Source: Novosphingobium aureum (GTDB taxonomy: Bacteria; Pseudomonadota; Alphaproteobacteria; Sphingomonadales; Sphingomonadaceae). From it: 64,000 nt of DNA. Positions 26,484 through 35,035 of the stretch are shown one piece after another. A program made the position numbers and the translations under genes. The notes under the pieces are model-generated. The model was given only the letters and a program-made list of their open reading frames with translations, was not told where the DNA came from and did no database searches. The stretch spans positions 1,550,001-1,614,000 of the forward strand of contig NZ_JADZGI010000001.1 of the NCBI RefSeq assembly GCF_015865035.1, in the 5' to 3' direction. How positions within the stretch are numbered: the stretch's first letter is position 1; each line of letters opens with the position of its first letter.

Positions 26484-27764
26484 TCAGTCGGTGCCCAAGA
26501 TGCGGCCCTTGAGCGTCTGGAATTCCTCCTCGGAGAGCAGGTCGCGATCGCGCAGGTCCGCCAGCCGTTCGAGCCGGGCGAGGGTCTGGTCGGAGGCCGG
26601 TGCGGTGGCAGTGGTGGCGGTGGGGGCGGGAGCCTCGGTTTCGGTCGCGGTCTCGGCGGCCAGCTGCGGCGCGGGTCCTGCGGGCAGGCCGAATGTCGCC
26701 TCGCGTGCGGTGCCCTCGCGCAAGTAGCGCACCGTGAAGGTCTCCTCGTCCAGCACCGCGTGGGTCGCGACATAAGTCGCCGCGCGCGAGGTCGTCGGCA
26801 CGCCGCCGACATGCGTGACGATATCGCCGCTCGCGAGCCCGGCGCGCGCGCTGAGCGTATCGGGCATGACCTTCTTGACCTCGAGGCCGCGTGTCGCACC
26901 CGAAGTCGGCACGAAGGCAAAGCCCAGCGACTTGCGCCCGGTCGCGAGGTCGAGAGGAGCAAGCCCCTTGACCGGTGTCCGTTCGTCACCGTCCGAGCCG
27001 CTGTCGAGCAGGGCATAGCCGCCCGCAAGCGCGGAACCCGCGGCGACCGCGCCGCCCGAGGCAATGCTGAGTGCGCCGCCGAGCAGGCCGGCCATCATCC
27101 CGCCTGCGCCGACTCCGCCGCCGCCACCCTTGGCGGTCTTCCAGCGCTGCTTGATGTACTGCAGCTTGGCCTTGTCCTGCGATGCGGCGAGGATATGGCC
27201 CAAGCCTGCATCGACGAAGGCGCGCTGGGTCTCGTCCTTGGCATCGTTGCGCGCGGTCTCGGCCGCGAGCACGAGGCTCTCCTCGCGGGTTAGGGGCAGA
27301 TAGTCCTTGTGCTCCCAGAAATAGTGCGCGCCGTTCTCCAGCATGGCGCGAACGGTGCGGTAGTCGTCCTTCTGGATCGCGTCGCGCAGCGGCATCCAGC
27401 AACCGTAATTGCCCGCGCAGCCGTTTTCCCACCACGAGATGATGTCGGGTGTCATCAGCAGCAAGGTGGCCTCGACTTGCTTCTTGTCGATGGCGCACTT
27501 GAGCGCCTTGTAATGGACGTTCGGCGTGAGCGTCGCGAGGTCGAGCCCTTCGTCGACCAGCGCGTGCAGCAGGTCGGTGCGCCCGTCGCAACCCATCTCG
27601 CGAAAGTCCTTGGCCTCGACCTCGGCGTAGCTCTGCGCATTGCCGCCGTATTGCGTGGCGACGAGCTGTTTCAGGCTGAAGATGTCTTCGGGCATGGCTC
27701 GGGCAGGCGAGACCTGTACCAGCGAAATACCGGCTGCGAGGGCGAGAAAGGTATGGGGACGCAT
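26484..27764 (-). CDS. Secreted protein with glycine-rich, PDZ-like and SHOCT segments
   Basis: 426 residues from the ATG at 27764. A signal peptide (MRPHTFLALAAGISLVQVSPARA) is followed by an alpha-helical region (about 25-200) with ankyrin-like spacing and several Cys (GCDGRTD, KCAID, ENGCAGNYGCW). Residues about 215-255 are Gly/Ala-rich like a glycine zipper (GGGGGVGAGGMMAGLLGGALSIASGG). A PDZ-like domain lies near 280-345 (GLEVKKVMPDTLSARAGLASGDIVTHVGG). After a Thr/Ala/Glu-rich linker the last 30 residues match a SHOCT domain (LERLADLRDRDLLSEEEFQTLKGRILG). The combination suggests a periplasmic or membrane-associated scaffold; function unknown. Confidence 0.7.
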   Translation of the reverse strand: MRPHTFLALAAGISLVQVSPARAMPEDIFSLKQLVATQYGGNAQSYAEVEAKDFREMGCDGRTDLLHALVDEGLDLATLTPNVHYKALKCAIDKKQVEATLLLMTPDIISWWENGCAGNYGCWMPLRDAIQKDDYRTVRAMLENGAHYFWEHKDYLPLTREESLVLAAETARNDAKDETQRAFVDAGLGHILAASQDKAKLQYIKQRWKTAKGGGGGVGAGGMMAGLLGGALSIASGGAVAAGSALAGGYALLDSGSDGDERTPVKGLAPLDLATGRKSLGFAFVPTSGATRGLEVKKVMPDTLSARAGLASGDIVTHVGGVPTTSRAATYVATHAVLDEETFTVRYLREGTAREATFGLPAGPAPQLAAETATETEAPAPTATTATAPASDQTLARLERLADLRDRDLLSEEEFQTLKGRILGTD

Positions 27765-27876
27765 TGTAACTCTACGGCAGCGTGACAAGGAAATGAGTAA
27801 CGCGAGCCTAGCGCGAGCGGGTTTCGCAACCGTTTACAATGGGCTTTATTATCTGCCTTCGCCTGCCGGGGAAGGC

Positions 27877-27903
27877 TGCGGGGCGGATTGGAGCCGCCCC
27901 GCA
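27877..27903 (-). terminator. GC-rich hairpin after the TonB receptor gene
   Basis: TGCGGGGCGG (27877-27886) and CCGCCCCGCA (27894-27903) form a perfect 10-bp stem with a seven-base loop just past the receptor stop. There is no T tract, so termination is plausible but not certain. Confidence 0.55.
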
Positions 27904-27907
27904 AGGC

Positions 27908-30040
27908 TCAGAACTTCGTTGAGAGCGAGAGGTTCACGCTGCGTCCTCTGCCCGAGACCGGGGCGAGTTCGCCAGTGACGCCGTAGTCGCCCAGCGACAT
28001 GCCGCCAAGCGGCAGGTCGTAGGCCTTGTCGAACAGGTTCTCGGCCTCGATCGCGAGGCGCCAGCCCGCGAGCGTATAGGCCGCCGAGAGCCCGACGAGC
28101 GCGTAAGCGGCGGTCCGCTGCTCGTTGCGGCGCGGGTCTACGCGGGTCTTGGCATCGACCCATTCGAGGTTCGCACCCAGTTCGAGCGCTCCGGCGCGAT
28201 GGGCAAGCCCGGCCCGCAGGTTGAGCGGCATCTGGCGATAGATCGGCAGGTCCTCGGTGCGGTTGCTGGCATGGACCCAGGCGAGCGCGGCGCTGAGCGT
28301 GGTGCCGTTCTCGCGCGTGCCTTGCAACACCGCCTCGGCGCTGGCGTCGAGGCCGTAGAATTCGGCGTCGATATTGGCGAAGCGCAGCTGCACGAAGCCC
28401 GAATCCATGCCCATCATGTCGCTCAGGTTCTGCACGAAGAGCGCGTCGATATAGTCATCGACCCGGGTGTAGTAGGGCGAGAGGCGAAGGTGCAGCCCCT
28501 CCACCGGGGTCAGTGCCACGACCGCGCTCACGGTGTCCGCCTCTTCGGGCTTGAGGTCGGGATTGCCGACGTAGCCGTTGCCATCGCCGTACCAGCCGAT
28601 CATCCGGCTCGCCATCGAGCCGCGGCCCCAGGAATAGCGCTCGTAGATGTTGGGCGAGCGGGTCTTGTGGGCATAGCCCAGTTCGAGCGTGAGAACGTCT
28701 GACGGCGTCCACGTCACGAGTGCGGAGCCGTTCCAGTTGTCGTCGTTGCGCGCGCGGTCGATGGCGTTGAAGGCACTGGCCGCCATGACGTCGGCCATCT
28801 GCATCATCGAGGTGCCGTAAGGCGCGACCTCGCCGGTGTTCATCTCCACCCGCTCGAAGCGCAGGCCCAGCGTCGCGCTGAGCGTGTCGGAGACGTGGCT
28901 CTCCCACTCGCCATAGGCCGCGAGGCGGTTGCGATGGCCCGCGTTGACGTTCACGAAGGCATTCGGGCCCATCATCATCGAGCCTTCGACCGGGGGCCAG
29001 TAGTCGTCGATCCATTGATGGTGGTACTCGATCCCGGTGCGCAGGCGATTGTGTTCGCCCGCAGCGAAATCGAACTTCGCTGCGGCATCGAAGCTGTGCA
29101 CCTCGGTGTTCATCGGCATCGAGCCGGGCAGCTTGTCGGCGAGGAAGTTCATCTCGTGGTCGGTGTCGCGCCAGCCTGCCGAGAGATCGACGTCGCCCCA
29201 GTCGAATTCGCCGCGGTAGCGCCCCTGCGCGAACCACGAGCGGTTGTCGACCATGTCCATCCACTGGTTGGGGAAGCCCTCATAGGGGCTGAAATGGTAT
29301 CCGCCCTTCAATTCCCACAGCCCGGCTTCGGTCTTCAGCGCGAGCGCGAGGGCATGGTCGGTCTTGGCGTATTCGCTCGAGCGCACCGCGCCGCGCGAGC
29401 CGCCGGCATCGTAGTTTTCCGATTGGATATAGGAGCCGGTGTAGGTCGCCGAGAGGTTGCGGGTAGCGAGCGTCAGCGCGAGCGAGGTGCCAAAGGTATT
29501 GCCGTTCGAGCGATAGTAGCCCGAGGCCGAGCCGGTCACGAGCACGCCCTCATTGTCGGCAAAGCGTGGCGGAGCGCTCTCGACCGAGATCACGCCGCCG
29601 ATGTTGTCGCCGCCCATCGAGACCGGGGCAACGCCCGGGACCACGCTCACCGAACCCAGCGTCTGCGGATTGGTGTAGGAGAGCGGCGAGTTCATGTCGT
29701 TGGGGCAGGCCATGTCAATGCTCTGCCCATCGACGAGGATGTAGAGCCGCTGCTCGGTCAGGCCGCGCACCATCGGCATCGCGGAAAAGCCGCCGCCGGT
29801 GCTGACGCTGACGCCGGGCAGGGCGGAAAGGACCTGTGCGGTGTCGCTCGAGGAGGCACCTTCGCGGCGCAGCGTCTCGCCCGAGATCGAGGCGCCGGTC
29901 GCAACCTCGCGGGGGGGGGAGCCATGCACGATTGCGACCGGATCGGCGTCGGCGGCATTTGCGGCAAGGAGCGGAGCGGGAACGAGAGTGGTGCAGGCGA
30001 TGAGCGCCGTGCGCAGCGCGCGGCTGGTGGTGAAGGACAT
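27908..30040 (-). CDS. TonB-dependent receptor, probable copper type
   Basis: 710 residues. Signal peptide about 1-29, plug domain about 45-165 (ASISGETLRREG, LPGVSVSTGGGFSAMPMVRGL, RLYILVDGQSIDMACP, GGDNIGGVISVES), then a 22-strand type barrel ending in the aromatic F typical of outer-membrane proteins (VNLSLSTKF). Methionine clusters occur in predicted loops (GSMMMGP, TSMMQMADVMAAS, LSDMMGMDSGF), and the segment KTRSPNIYERYSWGRGSM with DGNGYVGNPDLKPE resembles TonB-dependent copper receptors. The DUF2946 gene just upstream supports a metal role. Codons 41-43 contain a run of nine C on the coding strand (plus-strand G 29911-29919), a possible slippage site. Substrate is inferred. Confidence 0.85.
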   Translation of the reverse strand: MSFTTSRALRTALIACTTLVPAPLLAANAADADPVAIVHGSPPREVATGASISGETLRREGASSSDTAQVLSALPGVSVSTGGGFSAMPMVRGLTEQRLYILVDGQSIDMACPNDMNSPLSYTNPQTLGSVSVVPGVAPVSMGGDNIGGVISVESAPPRFADNEGVLVTGSASGYYRSNGNTFGTSLALTLATRNLSATYTGSYIQSENYDAGGSRGAVRSSEYAKTDHALALALKTEAGLWELKGGYHFSPYEGFPNQWMDMVDNRSWFAQGRYRGEFDWGDVDLSAGWRDTDHEMNFLADKLPGSMPMNTEVHSFDAAAKFDFAAGEHNRLRTGIEYHHQWIDDYWPPVEGSMMMGPNAFVNVNAGHRNRLAAYGEWESHVSDTLSATLGLRFERVEMNTGEVAPYGTSMMQMADVMAASAFNAIDRARNDDNWNGSALVTWTPSDVLTLELGYAHKTRSPNIYERYSWGRGSMASRMIGWYGDGNGYVGNPDLKPEEADTVSAVVALTPVEGLHLRLSPYYTRVDDYIDALFVQNLSDMMGMDSGFVQLRFANIDAEFYGLDASAEAVLQGTRENGTTLSAALAWVHASNRTEDLPIYRQMPLNLRAGLAHRAGALELGANLEWVDAKTRVDPRRNEQRTAAYALVGLSAAYTLAGWRLAIEAENLFDKAYDLPLGGMSLGDYGVTGELAPVSGRGRSVNLSLSTKF
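29911..29919. repeat. Nine-G homopolymer within the TonB receptor gene
   Basis: Nine consecutive G on the plus strand, codons about 41-43 of the receptor (Ser-Pro-Pro). A one-base change in length would frameshift the receptor near its N terminus. Confidence 0.9.
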
Positions 30041-30172
30041 TATTCGAATTTCCTGACTGGCCCGCGATGGCGGGTGCGAACGTGCTGTGCGGCAGCCTCG
30101 CGCGACGCGCCGGGGGCGCGGCGAGGGTCATGCCGTGTCGTCGGGAGCGCGCGGATGCGGCGCTCGTTCGGG

Positions 30173-30598
30173 TCAGGACGTCAGCGGCGGGCCGCGCAGG
30201 GGCGGGGTCAGGTAGGCGCGCGGCGCGAGGCGCAGTGGTGCTACCGGCAGGAAGCCGAGCGCGAGGATGAAGGCGAGCGCGAGTGCCAGCAGGACCGGAT
30301 CGCTCGCGCCGAGGCCCGCCATCGAGAGCCCGGTGAAGGGACACTCGCGCGCGGCCTTGGCGTGCTCTGTTTCGGATTCGCTCGGATGCAGGGCCTTGCC
30401 AGGCAGGTCGATGCGCTTGAGCGTGGTCTGCCCCTGTCCGTCGCAGATCTGGACGGTGAGGGTGGTCCCGGTGGCGGCTGTGCCGATCGCGCCGATCATG
30501 AAGCCAGTGGGCACGAACGCCTTCATCGCCAGCGCAAGCGCCAGGATCAGCGCCGCCATCGTGCGATGGTGGCGCAAGCTATCGCGAAGTGCCCTCAT
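30173..30598 (-). CDS. DUF2946 family protein
   Basis: 141 residues. An N-terminal hydrophobic segment (about 12-36), a Cys-containing loop (VQICDGQG, then HAKAARECPFTGL), a second hydrophobic segment and the C-terminal YLTPPLRGPP tail are the features of DUF2946. Members are membrane or periplasmic and are frequently beside TonB copper receptors; the Cys and His residues could bind metal. It is 132 bp upstream of the receptor gene on the same strand and probably in one operon. Confidence 0.75.
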   Translation of the reverse strand: MRALRDSLRHHRTMAALILALALAMKAFVPTGFMIGAIGTAATGTTLTVQICDGQGQTTLKRIDLPGKALHPSESETEHAKAARECPFTGLSMAGLGASDPVLLALALAFILALGFLPVAPLRLAPRAYLTPPLRGPPLTS

Positions 30599-30681
30599 GG
30601 TCGGCTCCGCCTAGCCCGCGCAAGGGCAGGTGTCACGCGGGGATATTGCGAGGCGCGCAAATGGCCTCGCGGGTGCGCGGC

Positions 30682-31917
30682 TCAGTGCATCGCGAGGATC
30701 AGGTTGCGCACCTGCGGATAGACCTGGTTCTCCCACTTCGAGCCGGAGAAGACGCCGTAGTGGCCGACGCCGGGCTGGAGGTGGTGGCGCTTGAGGTGCG
30801 GGCGCAGGCTGCTGCACAGCAGGTGCGCGGCGGCCGTCTGCCCGACCGCGCAGATGTCGTCGCGTTCGCCCTCGACGGTGAGCAGTGCGGTCTTGCGGAT
30901 CGCGCCGCAGTCGACCGGCTCGCCGCGGAAGGTGAGCTCGCCCTTCGCGAGCAGTGCGCGCTGGAACACCTTGTCGATCGTCTCGAGGTAGAACTCGGCC
31001 GGAAGGTCGAGCACCGCGAAGTATTCCTCGTAGAAGTCCTCGATCTTGCGCACGGTCGGCTGATCGTCCTCGGCGAGCGCCTGATAGAGCTTGCGGAACT
31101 GGTCCATGTGGCGGCCCATGTTCATCGAGACGAAGGCGCCGAGCTGGACGAAGCCGGGATAGACCCGGCGGCCCGCGCCCGGATAGCGCCAGGGCACGGT
31201 GTCGATCAGGTTGGCCTCGAACCATTCGTAGGAGTTGCTGGTCGCCAGTTCATTGACCACGGTCGGCGATTCGCGGGTGTCGATCGGGCCGCCCATCAGC
31301 GTCATCGTGCGCGGCTGGCATGGGTCGTCGTCCTGCGCCATGATCGCGACGGCGGCCAGGACCGGCACGCAGGGCTGGCACACGGCGAGCACGTTGGCAC
31401 CGCGCCGGTTGAGCGGATCGCCCAGCTCCTGCAGGAAGTGGATCACGTAGTCGATGTAGTCCTCGAGCCCGAACTGGCCCTTGGACAGCGGCACGTCTCG
31501 CGCGTTCTTCCAGTCGGTGATGTAGACGTCGTGGTCGCGCAGCATGGTCTCGACGGTGTTGCGCAGCAGGGTCGAGAAGTGGCCCGAGATCGGTGCGACG
31601 ACGAGCACCTTGGGCTGCGGCGTCGAGACGTCGGGCTTGGCGAAGTGAAGCAGGTCGGCGAAGGGCAGGTCGAGCACGACTTCCTCGACCACGTCGACCA
31701 TCGCGTTGCCGCAGGCGACTTTCTCGATGCCGTAGGAGGGACGCTTGTGCGTGATCGCCGACTGCTCGAAGACCTCGGCCAGCGCGAAAAGGCGGCGCAC
31801 GAAGGGCATCTTGCTTGCCCCGCCGAGATATTCGTCGCGCAGGCGAGTCGCCATGCCCGCGGCGAGTCGTGCCGGGGCCAGGATGTCATTATAGGCCTGA
31901 TAGGCTTGATAAAACAT
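30682..31917 (-). CDS. phaZ: Intracellular polyhydroxyalkanoate depolymerase
   Basis: 411 residues, the length of intracellular PHB depolymerases. The lipase-like box is VCQPCVPVLA, with the candidate nucleophile Cys180 (or Cys183) as in the Ralstonia PhaZ1 family where a cysteine replaces the serine. Other landmarks: APISGHFSTLLRNTVETML, DWKNARDVP, LMGGPIDTR, and the His in QPGVGHYGVFSGSKWENQVYP. It mobilises PHA granules to hydroxyalkanoate. No phaC or phasin gene is visible in the window. A GAGGACA ribosome binding site precedes the ATG. Confidence 0.93.
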   Translation of the reverse strand: MFYQAYQAYNDILAPARLAAGMATRLRDEYLGGASKMPFVRRLFALAEVFEQSAITHKRPSYGIEKVACGNAMVDVVEEVVLDLPFADLLHFAKPDVSTPQPKVLVVAPISGHFSTLLRNTVETMLRDHDVYITDWKNARDVPLSKGQFGLEDYIDYVIHFLQELGDPLNRRGANVLAVCQPCVPVLAAVAIMAQDDDPCQPRTMTLMGGPIDTRESPTVVNELATSNSYEWFEANLIDTVPWRYPGAGRRVYPGFVQLGAFVSMNMGRHMDQFRKLYQALAEDDQPTVRKIEDFYEEYFAVLDLPAEFYLETIDKVFQRALLAKGELTFRGEPVDCGAIRKTALLTVEGERDDICAVGQTAAAHLLCSSLRPHLKRHHLQPGVGHYGVFSGSKWENQVYPQVRNLILAMH

Positions 31918-32248
31918 TCGTCGTCTTGTCCTCTCGGGCCAGTCCCGATGCCTTGTTTCCGGGCTTTCTGCCCACGGCGCAAAGCAGCTGCGTCATGCCT
32001 TGCAAATGCCCCTTTCGCCCGGAAAACGGGCATTCTTGACCTGTGTCAGCCAGCACGGCCGCAATCGGCACTGGATTCATGCTGCGATGCATCATAAGCT
32101 CATGCAAGCAAAACACGGCCGGCGGCAAGGCGCAAAAGGGCCAGTATCGCGGCGCGGATATCGCATTCCATCGTGTCGCCGGACAGGCTTTGCGGCCTCG
32201 CTAGGCTTTCAAGTCCGGCATGTGGGACCGCGTGAAAGGGGATTGGTG
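31918..32248. other. Intergenic region between divergent phaZ and GST genes
   Basis: About 330 bp. It contains a small hairpin GCCCG (32017-32021) GAAAA CGGGC (32027-32031) and several dispersed ATGC/GCAT-rich words near 32000 and 32075-32105. It must hold both promoters; I could not assign hexamers with confidence. Confidence 0.5.
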
Positions 32249-32926
32249 ATGACGCAGGCGAAGGGCGCGAAGGGCAAGAGCGCGACGCTGACGATTTCGA
32301 GCAAGACCTATTCGGCCTGGTCGCTGCGCGGCTGGCTGATGTGCCAGCTCGCCGGGCTCGAAGTGACCGAGAAGGTCGTGCCCAACGATGCCAGCAACCG
32401 CGCCGAGCTGCTCCTGCTCTCGCCTTCGGTACTGGTGCCGCGCCTGACTTTCGACGGGGCGAGCGTGTGGGACACGCTGGCCATCGCCGAGTTCCTCAAC
32501 GAGGAATTCCCCGAGGCAGGACTGTTCCCCAAGGACCGCATTGCGCGGGCGCACTGCCGCTCGATCGCGGGCGAGATCCATTCGGGCTTCACCAACCTGC
32601 GCTCGGCGCTGCCGATGAACCTCAAGGTGCGCCACGAGAGCTTCCCGGTCTTCTCGGGCGCGCGGCCCGATATCGAGCGGGTTGAGGCGATCTGGACCGA
32701 CTGCCTCGATCGCTACGGCGGACCGTTCCTGTTCGGCGCGGAGCCGACCGTCGCCGATGCGATGTACGCGCCGGTGACCACCCGCTTCGTCTCCTATGCC
32801 GTGGCAGTGAGCGAGCCTTGCGCCGAGTATTGCCGCACCATCGCGGCCTGGGCACCGATGAAGGCGTGGATCGCGGCAGCCAAGGCCGAGCCCGAGGAGA
32901 TGGAGGAACTCGAAGTAGAGTTCTGA
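32249..32926 (+). CDS. Glutathione S-transferase family protein
   Basis: 225 residues. N-terminal thioredoxin-like GST domain: LTISSKTYSAWSLRGWLMCQL (the SxxxW-R-W pattern of zeta/theta-like bacterial GSTs), the cis-Pro segment VPRLTFDG, and the glutathione-binding VWDTLAIAEFLNE. The C-terminal helical domain includes EAIWTDCLDRYGGPFLFGAEPTVADAMYAPVTTRF. The start at 32249 has GGGGATT upstream. Cytosolic; substrate unknown. Confidence 0.9.
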   Translation: MTQAKGAKGKSATLTISSKTYSAWSLRGWLMCQLAGLEVTEKVVPNDASNRAELLLLSPSVLVPRLTFDGASVWDTLAIAEFLNEEFPEAGLFPKDRIARAHCRSIAGEIHSGFTNLRSALPMNLKVRHESFPVFSGARPDIERVEAIWTDCLDRYGGPFLFGAEPTVADAMYAPVTTRFVSYAVAVSEPCAEYCRTIAAWAPMKAWIAAAKAEPEEMEELEVEF

Positions 32927-33018
32927 TCCTCTGGCCACGCTGCTTTCCCGAGGCAAAATCGCGCGAGGGGGAACGGGGCGCGCCCATGTCCGTTTGACTG
33001 GCCAACAGGAGAACGAAC

Positions 33019-33804
33019 ATGGATGCCAGCAAGGGCCTGACCCTCGCGACGCGGATCGGTTTCGCGACGCGCGGAGCACTTTATCTCGTCATCGCCTATC
33101 TCATCGTACGCACCGGCAAGGCCGAGGACACGAGCGGCGCCATCGCCTATCTCGGTGAGGGCGGGGGGCAGATACTGCTCGCGGTCATGGCCATCGGCCT
33201 GTTCGCCTATGGCATCTGGCGTTTGTCGGATGCGATCTTCGATGCCGAGCGCCACGGCACCGACAAGAAGGGCATGGCCGAACGCGTCGGCGCGGGTGCC
33301 AGCGGTGCGATCCACCTGTTCCTCGGCTGGCAGGCCGTATCGCTGATGCAGGGCGCGTCCTCGTCCTCGGGTTCGGGAGCGCAGGAAGGCGCGCAGACCG
33401 CGCTCGACCTTCCCGGCGGCACGGTGCTCGTGCTGATCGGGGCGCTGGTGCTGCTCGGCGTCGGCCTCTTCCAGCTGCGCAAGGCCTGGAAGGCCAGCTT
33501 CCTGTGCCATCTCGAAGGGCGCGTGGCGCAAAAGGCATGGGCGCAGTGGAGCGGACGTGCCGGCTATGCGGCGCGCGGCCTCGTCTTCCTCGTCACCGGC
33601 TACTTCCTCGCGCAGGCCGGATTTCAGCAGGAAGCCAGCGAGGCGGGTGGCATGGAGCAGGCGCTCGGCTGGCTCGACAATCCCTGGGACGTCATCGTGG
33701 GTCTGGGCTTTGCCGCGTTCGGCGTATTCAGCCTGATCGAGGCGCGCTACCGCGTGCTGCACGACGTACCCGTCGACGAGGCAGTCCAGCGCGTCGTGCG
33801 CTGA
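33019..33804 (+). CDS. DUF1206 family membrane protein
   Basis: 261 residues with three repeats of a two-helix membrane unit, each with a G-x-A-A-R-G-like opening (RIGFATRGALYLVIAYL, RVGAGASGAIHLFLGWQAV, RAGYAARGLVFLVTGYFL). This threefold repeat is the definition of DUF1206. Function unknown. AACAGGAGAAC is the ribosome binding site. Convergent with the flagellin gene through a shared terminator. Confidence 0.88.
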   Translation: MDASKGLTLATRIGFATRGALYLVIAYLIVRTGKAEDTSGAIAYLGEGGGQILLAVMAIGLFAYGIWRLSDAIFDAERHGTDKKGMAERVGAGASGAIHLFLGWQAVSLMQGASSSSGSGAQEGAQTALDLPGGTVLVLIGALVLLGVGLFQLRKAWKASFLCHLEGRVAQKAWAQWSGRAGYAARGLVFLVTGYFLAQAGFQQEASEAGGMEQALGWLDNPWDVIVGLGFAAFGVFSLIEARYRVLHDVPVDEAVQRVVR

Positions 33805-33868
33805 GAGTGCAGCGGCTCCGCAGCCATCGCGGACCTGCTCGTCTGACCTAAACCCTGAAACACGAATG

Positions 33869-33902
33869 ACCCGGCGGGCCTCATTGCCCGCCGGGTGCTT
33901 TC
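33869..33902. terminator. Bidirectional terminator between DUF1206 and flagellin genes
   Basis: ACCCGGCGGGC (33869-33879) and GCCCGCCGGGT (33886-33896) form a perfect 11-bp stem with a six-base loop between convergent genes, followed by GCTTTC on the plus strand. Confidence 0.82.
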
Positions 33903-33934
33903 GGGACCTCGCTGGTCCTCCTGCCGCCGCGATA

Positions 33935-34759
33935 TCAGCGCAGCAGGGTCATCACGTTCTGCTGGGCCTGGTTGGCCTGCGCGATCATCGCGGTCGAGGC
34001 CTGGCTCAGGATCTGGGCCTTGGCCATCTGCGTGGTCTCTACCGCATAGTCGGCATCCTCGATCCGCGAGCGGGCATCGGACAGGTTGGTGACGTTGCTG
34101 GTGAGGTTGTTGACCACCGATTCGAGCCGGTTCTGCCCTGCACCGAGCGAAGCGCGGGTGGCGTTGAGGCCGGTCAGCGCGCTGTCGACGTTGCCGATCG
34201 TCGTGCTGGCAAGGGCGACGCTGGTGACGTCGAGCGCGGTCGCATCGATCACTGTCCCGTCGATCGCCGTCGCGGTCAGGACCACGGTCTCGCTCGCATT
34301 GGCGCCGGTCTGGATCGAGAAGGTCACGTCCGAACCCGAAGTGGTCGAGAACAGCGCGTTGCCGTTGAACTGGGTCTGGGTGAGCACGTCGTCGATCTGC
34401 TCGGTGAGCGCGGTCACTTCCTGCTGCATCGCGGTGCGGTCGCTGTCCTGATAGGTGCCCGAGGCCGACTGGATCGCCAGTTCGCGCACCCGCTGCAGCA
34501 TGTTGGTCACTTCCGAGAGCGCGCCGTCGGCGGTCTGGGCAAGGCTGATGCCGTCGTTGGCGTTGCGGATCGCCTGGCCCATGCCGCGGATCTGCGAGGT
34601 CATCGAGGTCGAGATGGCAAGGCCCGCGGCATCGTCCTTGGCGGAGTTGATGCGCTTGCCGGTGGAGAGGCGCTCCATCGAGATGCCGAGCATCTTGTTG
34701 GCGGCGATCGAGGCGTTCGAAGCGCGGATGGCGCTGATGTTGGTGTTGATGACGGCCAT
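33935..34759 (-). CDS. Flagellin
   Basis: 274 residues, short for a flagellin but common in Alphaproteobacteria. The conserved N-terminal D0/D1 helices (INTNISAIRASNASIAANKMLGISMERLSTGKRINSAKDDAAGLAIS in two adjoining parts) and C-terminal helices (SRIEDADYAVETTQMAKAQILSQASTAMIAQANQAQQNVMTLLR) are complete, while the variable D2/D3 region is small. Exported by the flagellar type III apparatus and polymerised into the filament. No other flagellar gene is in the window. A GGGGA ribosome binding site lies 8 bases before the ATG. Confidence 0.96.
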   Translation of the reverse strand: MAVINTNISAIRASNASIAANKMLGISMERLSTGKRINSAKDDAAGLAISTSMTSQIRGMGQAIRNANDGISLAQTADGALSEVTNMLQRVRELAIQSASGTYQDSDRTAMQQEVTALTEQIDDVLTQTQFNGNALFSTTSGSDVTFSIQTGANASETVVLTATAIDGTVIDATALDVTSVALASTTIGNVDSALTGLNATRASLGAGQNRLESVVNNLTSNVTNLSDARSRIEDADYAVETTQMAKAQILSQASTAMIAQANQAQQNVMTLLR

Positions 34760-35035
34760 TTTAGTTCCCCAATTTCAGAATGTTGGAAGGGGGATTTGCT
34801 TCGTGTCCCCCGGACAGTTGGGAGAACGGTGAGCGCGCGCGGGGATTAAGCGCGGGGGGTGAGATTTCTTCCTCGCAGCTACCTCGCAACGCTAATTGCC
34901 CTCCCCGGGCAGGGCCGGATTTCAAAGTATTGCCCGCGACTTGACCCGTGCCGGGCCTGCGCGCTTTTGCTTGATTGCTCGCGCAATCGCCCGCATGGCT
35001 GGTGCTCCCGACATTTCTTGCCAGGATTTCCCGAC

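Noticed and set aside
25943..27064. Minus-strand frame joined upstream to the sorbosone-dehydrogenase-like gene
   Set aside because: The upstream part is out-of-frame sequence of the DUF2231 and SHOCT genes; the lipoprotein signal fixes the true start at 25942.
34888..34905. Sigma-54-like elements (minus strand GGGCA ... TTGC) upstream of flagellin
   Set aside because: The GG to GC distance is 13 instead of 12 bases, which abolishes sigma-54 recognition in known promoters.
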